Assembly (NCBI RefSeq): GCF_004340685.1
Contig: NZ_SLUN01000003.1
Coordinates: forward strand, 62,001 to 126,000
DNA length: 64,000 nucleotides
Source of the DNA: Hydrogenispora ethanolica
GTDB taxonomy: Bacteria; Bacillota; UBA4882; UBA8346
Reading direction: 5' to 3'
A program made the translations under genes and the position numbers. Positions within the stretch are counted from its first letter, which is position 1, and each line of letters starts with the position of its first letter. Below, in pieces: positions 31,777 to 41,013 of the stretch. The notes beneath the pieces were generated by a model. It was not told where the DNA came from. It searched no databases and was given only the letters and a program-made list of their open reading frames with translations.

Positions 31777-34407
31777 ATGCCCCAATTCATCATTTTTCTG
31801 TCGCAACTCGACCGAGACAGCTTGCCTTTGGTGGGAGGAAAGGGAGCCAACCTGGGGGAACTGTTGAAATGCGACGGCATTCAAGTACCGTCGGGGTTTT
31901 GCGTGACCACGGAGGCCTATCGGACCATCCTGGAAGCGGGCTTGGAGGAGGCGGGGTTCTTCGCCGAGCTCGACCGGATGGAGCCCGGGGACGCCGCCGC
32001 TGCGGCCCAGCTGGGCGGGAGGATTCGCCAGTATATTGAGGGGACACCGATCCCCGCGGAGTTCATGAACCAATTGCGCGAAGCCGTGGAGCAGCTCGGC
32101 CGGGATGAGGCCTACGCGGTCCGTTCCAGCGCCACCGCAGAGGATCTGCCGCAGGCTTCCTTCGCCGGACAGCAGGATACCTATCTGAATATTCAGGGAA
32201 TCGAGGAGCTGGCGCAACATATCCGCAAATGCTGGGCTTCGCTCTTCACCGACCGGGCCATCGTCTACCGGAATAAAAACCGTTTTGACCACAGGAAAGT
32301 GTTGTCGGCCGTGGTCGTACAGCAGATGATCGTTCCCGAGGCGTCAGGGATCCTGTTTACCGCCGATCCGGTCAGCGGCAACCGCAATGTGATCTCCATC
32401 GACGCCGGCTTCGGCCTGGGCGAGGCGCTGGTCTCCGGCAAAGTGAACGCCGATCTCTATAAGGTGCGCAAAGGCCGGATTATCAAGAAACAGATCGGCG
32501 ATAAGCGGATTGCCATCTTCGCCCGGCCCGGCGCCGGAACGGTCGAGGAGGAGCTGCCGGAGTATCTCCGGACGCGGCCGGCGCTCTCCGACGAACAGCT
32601 CATCAAGCTGGCGGAGATCGGCAAGGCCATCGAGGCGCATTTCGGGGCGGCCCAGGATATCGAATGGTGTTTGGCGGGCGGCGAGTTTTATATCGTTCAG
32701 AGCCGGCCCATCACCACCCTCTACCCTCTGCCCGAAACCGGCGACGACCGGCCCCGCGTCTGGCTGTCATTCGGCCATGCGCAGATGATGACCGATCCCA
32801 TCCGGCCGCTGGGAATCTCCATCCTGAAGCGGCTCATGCCCCCGAGTTATGAAATGGCCGCGTCCGGGGGGCGGTTGTATCTGAATTTCACCGAATACCT
32901 GACTAGCCGGGTCGGGCGGACCATGGCCAAATCATTCGGCAAGACCGATCTGTTAACGGGAAGCGCCATCGACGAGCTCATGAAAAGGCGCGAGTTTGTG
33001 GCGACCCTGAAAGAAAAGGGCAAACGCCAGGGATACGGTCAGATGAAAAAAATGATCCTGCCGATGATCGCCGGGACGCTGGGAACCATGGCTGCCGCCA
33101 CGCCGGGCGAAGGCCTGCCGCAATTGCGCGAATCGGCCATGGCCATCGTGGCGGAGGTCCGGAGCCGGCTCGAGCAGCTTTCGGGCGAAGCCAAGCTCCG
33201 CTTCATCGAAGAGCAGGCGGGAATGACCATGGGACGGATCATGGAAGAGATGATGCCGCCGCTCGTGGCCGCTTTCTTTGCGTTGGACCTGATCACCCGC
33301 TTATCCCGGCGCTGGCTCGGCGACGCGCCGGAGCTGGCCGATCTCGTCAAATCCCCGCCGGGGAACATCACCAGCGAAATGGGGCTGGCCCTGGGCGATC
33401 TGGCGGACGTGATCCGGGAGTATCCGGCGGTCATCTCCTACCTGCGGCAGGCCGAGGAGGATACCTTTTGGCCGGGGCTCGATGCCTGCGACGGCGGCGG
33501 CGTGGTCCGTTTGGCCTTCACCGATTTTTTACGCCAGTACGGCATGCGTTGCCCGGGCGAGATCGATCTCACCCGGCCCCGCTGGCGCGAGCAGCCGACG
33601 CAGCTCATTCCGGCCATTCTCAGCCATATCCAAAGCATGGCCCCGGGAGAGCACCGCCGCAAATTCGCCGCGGGGGAGGCGGCGGCCGGCGCGGCGGCGG
33701 AGGCCATCCTGGAACGGTTGGAAAAATCCACCGGCGGCGCGGTCAAAGTGAGGATCATGGCCAGGCTGATCCGGGTGTACCGCGCCTTGATCGGGTTGCG
33801 CGAATACCCGAAGTATTTCATGATCTCGCTGTTCGATGTCTTTAAGAAGGCGCTGCTGGAGGAGGCCGAGGAACTGGTGCGGCAGGGCGCGCTGCGGCGG
33901 GCGGAGGATGTCTACTATCTGTTCCTGGAGGAGTTGGAGGAAGCGATCCGCACCGGCCGGGTCGACCAGGGCCTGATCGCGGAGCGGAAGGAAGAATACA
34001 AAGAATACGAACGGCTGACGCCGCCGCGTTTGATGACCAGCGAAGGCGAGGTGCTTTCCGGGACCTACGAAGGGCAGGATGCGCCGGAAGGGGCGCTGCT
34101 CGGCACCCCGGTGTCGTCCGGGGTCATTGAGGGCCGGGCCCGGGTGATCATCAAACCGGACGAAGGAAGCCTCGACAAAGGGGACATCCTGATCGCGCCC
34201 TTCACCGATCCCGGCTGGACCCCGTTTTTCGCCTCCGCCAGCGGACTGGTCACCGAGATCGGCGGCCAGATGACTCACGGCTCGGTGATCGCCCGGGAAT
34301 ACGGGATCCCCGCCGTGGTCGGCGTGGAGGAGGCCACCCGGCTCATTCGGGACGGCCAGTGGATCCGGGTCAACGGCAGCCAAGGCTATGTCGAATTGCT
34401 GGAGTAG
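31777..34407 (+). CDS. rph: Rifampicin phosphotransferase-like PEP synthase family protein
   Basis: An 876-residue protein. The N-terminal ATP-grasp half (VGGKGANLGELL, AVRSSATAEDLPQASFAGQQ, ASGILFTADPVSGN) is followed by a variable middle region and a C-terminal swivelling His domain, QMTHGSVIAREYGIPAVVGV, with the phospho-carrier His near residue 834. No PEP-binding barrel follows, so this is Rph-like rather than true PEP synthase. Such enzymes move phosphate from ATP to rifamycins and inactivate them; the substrate here is inferred. GGAGG precedes ATG 31777. It lies close to the inducible ABC-F gene. Confidence 0.82.
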   Translation: MPQFIIFLSQLDRDSLPLVGGKGANLGELLKCDGIQVPSGFCVTTEAYRTILEAGLEEAGFFAELDRMEPGDAAAAAQLGGRIRQYIEGTPIPAEFMNQLREAVEQLGRDEAYAVRSSATAEDLPQASFAGQQDTYLNIQGIEELAQHIRKCWASLFTDRAIVYRNKNRFDHRKVLSAVVVQQMIVPEASGILFTADPVSGNRNVISIDAGFGLGEALVSGKVNADLYKVRKGRIIKKQIGDKRIAIFARPGAGTVEEELPEYLRTRPALSDEQLIKLAEIGKAIEAHFGAAQDIEWCLAGGEFYIVQSRPITTLYPLPETGDDRPRVWLSFGHAQMMTDPIRPLGISILKRLMPPSYEMAASGGRLYLNFTEYLTSRVGRTMAKSFGKTDLLTGSAIDELMKRREFVATLKEKGKRQGYGQMKKMILPMIAGTLGTMAAATPGEGLPQLRESAMAIVAEVRSRLEQLSGEAKLRFIEEQAGMTMGRIMEEMMPPLVAAFFALDLITRLSRRWLGDAPELADLVKSPPGNITSEMGLALGDLADVIREYPAVISYLRQAEEDTFWPGLDACDGGGVVRLAFTDFLRQYGMRCPGEIDLTRPRWREQPTQLIPAILSHIQSMAPGEHRRKFAAGEAAAGAAAEAILERLEKSTGGAVKVRIMARLIRVYRALIGLREYPKYFMISLFDVFKKALLEEAEELVRQGALRRAEDVYYLFLEELEEAIRTGRVDQGLIAERKEEYKEYERLTPPRLMTSEGEVLSGTYEGQDAPEGALLGTPVSSGVIEGRARVIIKPDEGSLDKGDILIAPFTDPGWTPFFASASGLVTEIGGQMTHGSVIAREYGIPAVVGVEEATRLIRDGQWIRVNGSQGYVELLE

Positions 34408-34518
34408 GCGGGGCTGGAAACCGGGCGGTTCCACGGGCAAGGTTTGGCAAGGAAAATCCGGGGCGATGGCGTATTGTATAAGCGATTGCCAAATCAAGGG
34501 ATCGGGGAGTGAAACCCT

Positions 34519-35529
34519 ATGTCTAAGCGGAGCGTTAGAAGAATCGCCCTCATCGTCCTCGGTTTTTCCGTTCTGGTGTACCTGAATAACAGTTCCTGGA
34601 CGGCCCGGCCCCGGGCCGTCCGGCCATGGCTCCTGGCCCACCGCGGGCTGGCCCAGACCTTTCATACCGAAGGTTTGACCAACGAGACCTGCACCGCCCG
34701 GCGGATCGATCCGCCGGAACATCCCTACCTCGAAAACACCATCCCCTCCATGGCCGCGGCCTTCGCGGCCGGCGCCGACGTCGTCGAGCTGGACATTCAG
34801 CCGACGCGGGACGGCTGGTGGGCGGTTTTTCATGACTGGACCCTGGATTGCCGGACGGACGGCCAAGGCGTGACCCGCGAGCATACCCTGGCTGAATTAA
34901 AGGCGCTGGACATCGGCTACGGCTATACCGCGGACAACGGCAAGACCTATCCTTTCCGGGGCAAGGGGATCGGCTTGCTGCCGACGCTCCCGGAAGTATT
35001 GGCGCGTTTTCCGGAGCGCGCTTTTCTGATCCACATCAAGAGCAACGATCCGGCCGAAGGCCGCCTGCTGGCTCGCTACCTGAAGACGCTGCCGCCCCCG
35101 CGGCGCGCCCGCTTGGCGGTCTACGGGGGCGACCAGCCCATTGCCGCGCTGCAGCGCGGGCTTCCGGAGCTGCGGGTCATGTCGAGGGCGAGCTTGATCC
35201 GGAGCCTGCTCTCCTACATGGCGCTGGGCTGGACCGGTTATGTGCCGGCGGCCTGCCGCGATACGGAGATCCACCTTCCCGTGAAGTTCGCGCATTGGCT
35301 ATGGGGTTGGCCCAATCGCTTTCTCGAACGGATGGCTGCGGCCAATACCCGGGTGATCGTCGTGGCGGGGAGCGGCGAGTTCTCCGAGGGCTTCGACACG
35401 CCGGAGTCCTTGAAACAGCTGCCCCCGGATTACTGGGGCGGAATCTGGACCAACCGCATCGACTGCATCGCGCCGCTCTTCCGGACGGGAAAGCGCGGGA
35501 TGGCGGGGGGACGCTCCGCCAGTCGCTAG
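34519..35529 (+). CDS. Glycerophosphodiester phosphodiesterase family protein
   Basis: A 336-residue protein with an N-terminal membrane anchor or signal (residues 8-25). The GDPD signatures are present: [30 protein letters not shown] and [12 protein letters not shown]. These enzymes hydrolyse glycerophosphodiesters to glycerol 3-phosphate and alcohol. The insertion after HRG (roughly residues 45-70) is longer than usual. The stop overlaps the convergent hxlR gene by 4 bp. Probably acts at the outer face of the membrane. Confidence 0.85.
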   Translation: MSKRSVRRIALIVLGFSVLVYLNNSSWTARPRAVRPWLLAHRGLAQTFHTEGLTNETCTARRIDPPEHPYLENTIPSMAAAFAAGADVVELDIQPTRDGWWAVFHDWTLDCRTDGQGVTREHTLAELKALDIGYGYTADNGKTYPFRGKGIGLLPTLPEVLARFPERAFLIHIKSNDPAEGRLLARYLKTLPPPRRARLAVYGGDQPIAALQRGLPELRVMSRASLIRSLLSYMALGWTGYVPAACRDTEIHLPVKFAHWLWGWPNRFLERMAAANTRVIVVAGSGEFSEGFDTPESLKQLPPDYWGGIWTNRIDCIAPLFRTGKRGMAGGRSASR

Positions 35530-35903
35530 GATCGAACGGTGCCCTCCCGGGACGAAGCGGCTCCCTGGGCCTCGGCCTGATAAGCCGCGATGTAGTCTAG
35601 GCCCCATTGGCACATCGTGGCCAGGATCGGCAGGATGCTCTTGCCGGACTCGGTGAGGGAATACTCCACCCGCGGCGGCACCTGGGTATAGACATGCCGG
35701 TAGACCAGCCCGTCCTCTTCCAACTCCCGCAGCTGCTGGGTGAGCATCTTTTGCGTAACTTGGGGCATCCCCTTGCGCAATTCGCTGAAACGCAAGGTCT
35801 TGTCGCCCAAATGCCACAGGATCAGCGACTTCCACTTGCCGCCGATCAGCGCCAGGGTCAATTCCATGGAGCATTGATAACGGATGTTTTTAAATTGGAT
35901 CAC
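35526..35903 (-). CDS. HxlR family transcriptional regulator
   Basis: A 125-residue winged-helix regulator: [40 protein letters not shown] and [13 protein letters not shown] conserved N-terminal Cys (residue 10) is in the position used for thiol/quinone sensing in YodB/HypR relatives. The GTG at 35903 is chosen for its AAAGGAGG site; longer in-frame versions lack support. It is divergent from the flavin/nitroreductase cluster and is the best candidate for its regulator. Confidence 0.88.
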   Translation of the reverse strand: MIQFKNIRYQCSMELTLALIGGKWKSLILWHLGDKTLRFSELRKGMPQVTQKMLTQQLRELEEDGLVYRHVYTQVPPRVEYSLTESGKSILPILATMCQWGLDYIAAYQAEAQGAASSREGTVRS

Positions 35904-35984
35904 CAAAAACTTCCTCCTTTCCGAAATGAGTTCGCAACGAAGCGGATTCACAAATCTCCATTCCATGTTGATGGTTTCTCGATG

Positions 35985-36034
35985 GATACTATGATACAAA
36001 AAAGTAGGTTCTTGATTATTTCGGTTATAGTATC
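35985..36034. promoter_or_regulatory. Possible HxlR operator pair
   Basis: GATACTAT (35985-35992) and its inverse ATAGTATC (36027-36034) flank an AT-rich promoter-like stretch between hxlR and the redox cluster; GATAC is repeated at 35993. HxlR/YodB sites are often of this TACT/AGTA type. Assignment is by position and resemblance only. Confidence 0.4.
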
Positions 36035-36090
36035 TATGATTATATCAAAGAAAGCGTTTTTTGAAAATGTTTCCTTTGCGGGAGCGGACG

Positions 36091-36321
36091 CCGGAAGGCG
36101 GACCGGCTCTTCGGAAGCCTGGGGAAGGGCCTCCGGAGCCGCCGGCAATCCCGCCGGAGTCCCGGGCGGAGCTTCCGAACCGTCCGGAGGAAGTGCCGCG
36201 GGACCGGGCGGTCCTTCCGGAAGCTTCGGCGGAACGTCCGGACTCCGGCGCCAGCCTTCCGGAGCCTGCGGCGGTCCCGCCGGGGAACTTGGCAGCGGTT
36301 CCGGGCTTCATCCCGCCCGCA
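36091..36321. repeat. 21-bp tandem satellite, locus 2 (11 degenerate units)
   Basis: Period 21 bp. On the plus strand the frame reads heptads that mostly begin with Pro, such as PEPPAIP, PESRAEL, PRDRAVL and PEASAER. Units share a CCGGAG...GCGGTCCTT pattern related to the satellites at 16923 and 56982. It lies between hxlR and the first FMN reductase gene, inside that operon's leader. Confidence 0.68.
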
Positions 36322-36376
36322 CGGGAGGAAAGGGCGGGATGGGCCCGCATAAAACAGGAATGGAGGAATCACGCCT

Positions 36377-36967
36377 ATGAAAGTGGTGGCTTTTAACGGG
36401 AGTCCCCGGGTCGACGGCAACACCGCCCAGAGCATCCAAATTGTCTTTGCAGAGTTGCAAAAGGCGGGCATCGAGACGGAACTGATCCAGCTGGGCGGCA
36501 AGAAGGTCTTCGGCTGCCTGGCCTGCGGCAAATGCTGGGATAGCCGGGACATGCGCTGTGCCCGGAAGGATGACGCCATCAACGACCTGATCCAGAAGAT
36601 CAGCGCGGCCGACGGGATCATCATCGGCTCGCCGACCTATTTCAGCAATGTCTCCACCGAGGTCAAGGCGCTGATCGACCGTTGCGGCTTTGTCAATAAG
36701 GCCAACGGCGGGGCACTGCTCCGGGGCAAGGTCGGCGCCGCGGTGGTGGCGGTACGCCGCGCCGGGGCGACCTTTGTCTACTCGGCGATAAATTTCTTCT
36801 TCGGCATCGCCGAGATGATCATTCCCGGCTCCAGCTATTGGAATCTCACCGTGGCCCTGGAACCGGGCGAAGTCCAGCAGGACGGGGAAGGGATCGAGAC
36901 CTTCCGCACCCTGGGGCGGAACATGGCCCAGCTGTTACAGCAATTGCAGGCGGGGAGGAAAGCCTGA
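36377..36967 (+). CDS. NADPH-dependent FMN reductase/flavodoxin-fold protein
   Basis: A 196-residue flavodoxin-fold oxidoreductase. The FMN phosphate loop NGSPRVDGNTAQS is near the N-terminus, and a CLACGKCWDSRDMRC cysteine cluster follows at residues 47-62, then GIIIGSPTYFSNVSTEVKAL. The cysteine-rich insert is typical of the iron-sulfur flavoprotein-like relatives in anaerobes. It starts the redox cluster, with GGAGGAATC upstream, and overlaps the next gene by one base. Confidence 0.85.
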   Translation: MKVVAFNGSPRVDGNTAQSIQIVFAELQKAGIETELIQLGGKKVFGCLACGKCWDSRDMRCARKDDAINDLIQKISAADGIIIGSPTYFSNVSTEVKALIDRCGFVNKANGGALLRGKVGAAVVAVRRAGATFVYSAINFFFGIAEMIIPGSSYWNLTVALEPGEVQQDGEGIETFRTLGRNMAQLLQQLQAGRKA

Positions 36968-37635
36968 TGAGCAGGAAGGTCATCGCCGTCAACGGCAGCC
37001 CCCGCAAGACTTGGAATACCGCCACCCTGGTCCGGAAAGCGCTGGACGGCGCGGCTGCGCAGGGCGCCGAGACCGAACTGGTCCATCTCTATGATCTGAA
37101 TTTCAAGGGCTGCACTAGCTGTTTCGCGTGCAAGCGCCGTGACGGCAAAAGCTACGGCCAATGCGCCATGCGGGATGAATTGACTCCGGTGCTGGCGCGG
37201 ATCGCGGCGGCCGACGCCCTGGTGATCGGTTCGCCCATCTATTTCGGAGCAGTGACGGGGGAGATCCGCTCATTCATGGAGCGATTGCTCTTTCAATATC
37301 TGGTGTATGCGATCCCGCCACGCACCCTCTTCCCCAAAACGTTGCCGGTCGGGTTCATCTATACCATGAACGTTGACGATGAACGGCTGAGAAGCTTCAA
37401 GCTGGATGAACAGCTGCGAGTCACCGAGAATGCGTTCCAACGGGCCTTCGGTGAGGTGACAACGCTGTATGCCACGGATACTTTGCAATTCGACGATTAC
37501 GCCCAATATGTCAACTCCATGTTCGACCCGGAACACAAGGCCAAGCGGCGCGCGGAGCAATTTCCCAAGGATTGCGAGGCGGCCTGCGCCATGGGCGCGC
37601 GTTTGGCCGGCGCAGGGGTGGCCGGGCCGCAATAG
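36967..37635 (+). CDS. Flavodoxin-fold NAD(P)H-dependent oxidoreductase
   Basis: A 222-residue paralogue of the previous gene: VNGSPRKTWNTATL, then CTSCFACKRRDGKSYGQC and VIGSPIYFGAVTGEI. The cysteine cluster is again present. TGATG overlap with the upstream stop couples translation. The two probably act as flavin-based reductases or electron carriers for the nitroreductase-type enzymes that follow. Confidence 0.85.
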   Translation: MSRKVIAVNGSPRKTWNTATLVRKALDGAAAQGAETELVHLYDLNFKGCTSCFACKRRDGKSYGQCAMRDELTPVLARIAAADALVIGSPIYFGAVTGEIRSFMERLLFQYLVYAIPPRTLFPKTLPVGFIYTMNVDDERLRSFKLDEQLRVTENAFQRAFGEVTTLYATDTLQFDDYAQYVNSMFDPEHKAKRRAEQFPKDCEAACAMGARLAGAGVAGPQ

Positions 37636-37680
37636 AGAAGAAATTTCGGTCTTTGGATCACTCATAAAGGAGGTTACAGC

Positions 37681-38184
37681 ATGGACTTTTTTGAACTGGT
37701 GGAACAGCGCCACAGCGTTCGCGGCTACCGTTCCGATCCGGTGGAGCCGGAGAAGCTCCGGCGGATTCTGGAGGCGGCCCGGCTGGCGCCGACCGCGGCC
37801 AACCGCCAGGCGTTCCGGGTGATCGCGCTCCCGACGGCGCAGCGCCAAGCGGAACTGAAACAAGTGTACGGCCGGGACTGGTTCGTCGAAGCCCCGCTGG
37901 TCCTGGCGGTCTGCGCCATTCCCGGGCAGAGCTGGGTGCGCAGCGACGGAAAGAATTACAGCGACGTGGACGCGGCCATCGTGATGGACCATATGGTCCT
38001 GGCAGCCACCGCGCTCGGCCTGGGGACGTGTTGGATCGGTGCCTTTGACGCCGCCGCCGCCCGCCGGGTCTTCGAACTGGACCCGGGCTGGGAACCGGTG
38101 CTGCTCTCGCCGCTCGGCTACGCCAGGGACGATTCTTTCAAAAAGCAGCGCAAGTCCCTGGAGGAACTGGTGGTTTATAAGTAA
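37681..38184 (+). CDS. Nitroreductase family protein
   Basis: A 167-residue small nitroreductase. It has the FMN-site RHSVRGYR-like start (QRHSVRGYRSD), ARLAPTAANRQAF, DAAIVMDHMVLAATALGLGT and the closing GYARDD. A CWIGAFD segment follows the LGLGT helix. It lies 45 bp after the FMN reductase gene with an AGGAGG site. It likely reduces nitro, quinone or similar electrophiles; the substrate is unknown. It is one of four nitroreductase-type proteins in this cluster. Confidence 0.9.
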   Translation: MDFFELVEQRHSVRGYRSDPVEPEKLRRILEAARLAPTAANRQAFRVIALPTAQRQAELKQVYGRDWFVEAPLVLAVCAIPGQSWVRSDGKNYSDVDAAIVMDHMVLAATALGLGTCWIGAFDAAAARRVFELDPGWEPVLLSPLGYARDDSFKKQRKSLEELVVYK

Positions 38185-38213
38185 ACCGAAAAAATAAGTG
38201 AGGAGAATCAGCC

Positions 38214-38732
38214 ATGAACCCAATGTTGCAAACGATCGCGCCCGAAAAACTGACGGACAACGTCTTTGACCTCGTCGGCAAGGATTGGATGCTGATCACC
38301 GCCGGCGATCTGCAAAAGTATAACACCATGACCGCCTCGTGGGGCGGCTTCGGGATCCTGTGGGGCAAGAAGGTCTGCTTCTGCGTGGTGCGGCCCAGCC
38401 GCTACACCTATCAATTCATGGAAGCGTCGGACCGTTTCACCCTGAGCTTCTTCCCCGAGCAGTACCGGGAGGCGCTCAATTTCTGCGGCAGCAAATCCGG
38501 CCGTGACGTGGATAAGGCCGCCGCCACCGGGCTCACTCCGGTCGCCGGCGCAGGGGGGCTGGTCTATTTCGATCAGGCCCGATTGGTCATGGAATGCGCC
38601 AAACTGTATTATCAGGATCTGGACCCGGCGCACTTCCTCGATCCCGGAATCGAAAAAAATTATCAGGGCCGGGATTACCACCGGATGTACATCGGGGAGA
38701 TCACCCGCTGCCTGCTGAAGGAAGCCGAATGA
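38214..38732 (+). CDS. Flavin reductase-like domain protein
   Basis: A 172-residue FMN-binding split-barrel protein: GKDWMLITAGDLQKYNTMTA, WGKKVCFCVVRPSRYTYQF and FTLSFFPEQYREALNFCGSK. This matches flavin reductase/flavoredoxin proteins common in anaerobes, which pass electrons through FMN. AGTGAGGAG precedes the start, 29 bp after the nitroreductase gene. It probably supplies reducing power to neighbouring flavoenzymes. Confidence 0.85.
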   Translation: MNPMLQTIAPEKLTDNVFDLVGKDWMLITAGDLQKYNTMTASWGGFGILWGKKVCFCVVRPSRYTYQFMEASDRFTLSFFPEQYREALNFCGSKSGRDVDKAAATGLTPVAGAGGLVYFDQARLVMECAKLYYQDLDPAHFLDPGIEKNYQGRDYHRMYIGEITRCLLKEAE

Positions 38733-38745
38733 TGAGGTGGATAGC

Positions 38746-39558
38746 ATGTCGCTGTTAAGCGTGGACCAGGCGCAATGTGTCCGTTGCGGAACTTGCGCCG
38801 CGGTCTGTCCCATTGGCGGAGGGCTCATTGCCATGGGAGAGAAAGGCCCGGAGGCGCAGGAGGACGATTCCTGCATCGGCTGCGGCCATTGCGTGGCGGT
38901 CTGTCCCACGGCCGCTCTGGATAACCGGCGGGCTCCCTTGGGGAAACAGGCCGCCGCTCCCCAGGAGCGGCGCTGGGATGCCGGCCAGGCGGCGCAGTTT
39001 TTACGTTCGCGCCGTTCCATCCGGAATTACCGGCCGGAAGCGGTTCCCCGCGAAACGTTATTGCAACTGCTGGATATGGCCCGTTTTGCTCCCACGGCCA
39101 GCAATCGCCAGGGAATCTCATTCCGGGTGATCAGCGACCGGGAGAAGCTGAAGCGCATCGCGGCGGCCACCGTCGGCTGGCTGGAACAGACGGTGGCATC
39201 CGGCGGGATGAAATCAGCCGCCGGACATATCCGGGCGTTTCAAAAAGGCGAGGACACGATCCTGCGGAGCGCGCCCCATTTGATCCTGGCCTTATGCCCC
39301 CGGGGTACCGCGGAGGTGGGCCGCAGCAGCGCCGACTTTATGCTGGCCTATGCCGAGCTGTACGCGCTCGCTCTCGGCCTGGGGACTTGCTGGGCGGGCC
39401 TGTTGCAGTACTGCGCCTTCAGCGGTTATTCCCCCTTGCTCGAGCTGCTGGAACTCCCGGCCGACCGGGAAGTGGCCGGAGCGCTGATGGCCGGATATCC
39501 CCGGTTCCATTACCAGCGCCTGGTGGACCGCGAGCCGTTGGCCGTTTCCTGGAGCTGA
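38746..39558 (+). CDS. Ferredoxin-nitroreductase fusion
   Basis: A 270-residue fusion. Residues 1-60 form a two-cluster 4Fe-4S ferredoxin (CVRCGTCAAVCP and CIGCGHCVAVCP). From about residue 80 a nitroreductase domain follows (RSRRSIRNYRPE, ARFAPTASNRQG, GLGTCWAGLL). The ferredoxin can pass electrons directly to the bound FMN. The ATG at 38746 has a proper GAGG site; the GTG at 38737 does not. Substrate unknown. Confidence 0.9.
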   Translation: MSLLSVDQAQCVRCGTCAAVCPIGGGLIAMGEKGPEAQEDDSCIGCGHCVAVCPTAALDNRRAPLGKQAAAPQERRWDAGQAAQFLRSRRSIRNYRPEAVPRETLLQLLDMARFAPTASNRQGISFRVISDREKLKRIAAATVGWLEQTVASGGMKSAAGHIRAFQKGEDTILRSAPHLILALCPRGTAEVGRSSADFMLAYAELYALALGLGTCWAGLLQYCAFSGYSPLLELLELPADREVAGALMAGYPRFHYQRLVDREPLAVSWS

Positions 39559-39591
39559 GCGATGCTCGCATTTAAAAAGAGGTGAAACGCG

Positions 39592-40182
39592 GTGGATTTC
39601 TTCGAAGTCGTCAAAAACAGGCGTTCGGTCCGCCAGTATAAACCGGATCCGGTCTCCCGGGAAGATATTCTGCGGGTGCTGGACGCCGCCAACTGGGCGC
39701 CGTCGGCCATGAACTGGCAGCCCTGGCGGTTCCTCGTCGTCTCCGGGGAGCGCCAGAAGGCGCTGGGAGAGAGCTACCGGGCGGTGGTTGAGAATTATAC
39801 CCGGAACTGGGATGAGGCGGCGGAGCGAAAGGCGGCGATCTCGCGGGATGCGTTCATCCGCTACGCGGCCAACTTCGGCAACGCCCCGGTCCTCTTGGTG
39901 CTGACCGTTCCGGCCAGCGCCGAGCCGAACATCGCCAAAGCCAACCTGGAGAGCGCCAGCGCGGCCATGGAAAATCTGGTGCTGGCCGCGACTGCCCTGG
40001 GCCTGGGAACGTGTTGGATGACCGGGCCCTTGAACGACGAGGGGGGACTCCGCCGGGTGCTGGAGATTCCGGACGATCAGGCGCTGGTGGCCGTGACGCC
40101 GCTGGGTTATCCGGCGGCGCTGCCGCGGCCCTTGCCCCGGGTGGACCCGGACCTGACCGCCAAGGTCCAGTGGTTGGATTGA
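39592..40182 (+). CDS. Nitroreductase family protein
   Basis: A 196-residue nitroreductase: KNRRSVRQYKPD, AANWAPSAMNWQPWRFLVV and LAATALGLGTCWMTG, ending near VTPLGYPAA. A GTG start with AAAGAGGTG upstream is used. The long linker (residues 50-105, charged) is characteristic of this branch. Third nitroreductase of the cluster; probably NAD(P)H-dependent with FMN. Confidence 0.9.
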   Translation: MDFFEVVKNRRSVRQYKPDPVSREDILRVLDAANWAPSAMNWQPWRFLVVSGERQKALGESYRAVVENYTRNWDEAAERKAAISRDAFIRYAANFGNAPVLLVLTVPASAEPNIAKANLESASAAMENLVLAATALGLGTCWMTGPLNDEGGLRRVLEIPDDQALVAVTPLGYPAALPRPLPRVDPDLTAKVQWLD

Positions 40183-40219
40183 GATGGCCCATCCTCCAAT
40201 ATCCGTTCAAGGAGTTCCG

Positions 40220-40459
40220 ATGAATCGAACGCGTCTCTCCCGGGAGACTCATAGCCGGGCGGCGGAGTCCGGGTACGCCCCGTGCGGCATCATTCCGGCG
40301 GATTCGTTCCAGGAATACCTCGGTACCTGGATGGGCGGGTGGCCCGATTTTCGCAGTCGCGGCAATGCCTTGCGGGGTCAGGACAGAGTTCGCTTGCCGG
40401 CGCGCGGTTGGGTAGGGGGCCTCGGCAACGTGGCCCGGTGTGGCATGAGGAGGGTATGA
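40220..40459 (+). pseudogene. Truncated 4Fe-4S/epoxyqueuosine reductase-like fragment
   Basis: A 79-codon ORF with a good AAGGAG site. The start (SRAAESGYAPCGIIPADSFQ, then EYL) resembles the N-terminus of the double-cluster 4Fe-4S proteins found near flavin reductases, but the rest is unlike that family and no Cys clusters follow. It ends 1 bp before the next nitroreductase ATG and supplies its ribosome site. It is likely a decayed remnant, although a small real gene is not excluded. Confidence 0.4.
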
Positions 40460-40460
40460 C

Positions 40461-40961
40461 ATGTCGACGATATTTAAACGCCGGAGCATCCGGCGGTATA
40501 CCGCTCAGCCGGTAACTCCGGCGCAGCTCGAAATGGTATTGAAGGCGGGCATGGCGGCCCCGTCGGCCGAGAACCAGCAGCCCTGGCAGTTCGTGGTGGT
40601 GGATCACAGGGAGAAATTGGACCGGATTCCGGAATTCCATCCCTACTCCCGGATGTTGAAAGAAGCGGGCGTCGCGATCATTGTCTGCGGCGACCGGACG
40701 CTCGAAAAGATAGCTGGGTTCTGGGTACAGGATTGCGCGGCGGCAGCTGAAAACATGCTGCTGATGGCGGAAGAATTGGGCTTGGGCTCCGTTTGGCTGG
40801 CGGTTTACCTATTGCCGGACCGGGTGAAAGCCCTGCGGGAGCTGCTGGGTTTGCCCGATCACATTACGCCGCTGGCTATTTTGCCTATCGGTTATCCGGC
40901 CGAGGCCAAGGAGCCGATCGACCGGTTCGACGCGTGGCGGGTCCACCGGAATCATTGGTGA
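40461..40961 (+). CDS. Nitroreductase family protein
   Basis: A 166-residue minimal nitroreductase: IFKRRSIRRYTAQPV, GMAAPSAENQQPWQFVVV and MLLMAEELGLGSVWLAVY, ending ILPIGYPAEAKE. GAGGAGGG precedes the ATG. Fourth nitroreductase-type enzyme of the cluster. In this sub-branch members often act on small electrophiles; the exact substrate is unknown. Confidence 0.92.
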   Translation: MSTIFKRRSIRRYTAQPVTPAQLEMVLKAGMAAPSAENQQPWQFVVVDHREKLDRIPEFHPYSRMLKEAGVAIIVCGDRTLEKIAGFWVQDCAAAAENMLLMAEELGLGSVWLAVYLLPDRVKALRELLGLPDHITPLAILPIGYPAEAKEPIDRFDAWRVHRNHW

Positions 40962-41013
40962 ATGCCGCGGATCGCGCCGCTCCTTTCCCTAAATAATGAG
41001 GAGGAATCTCGCG

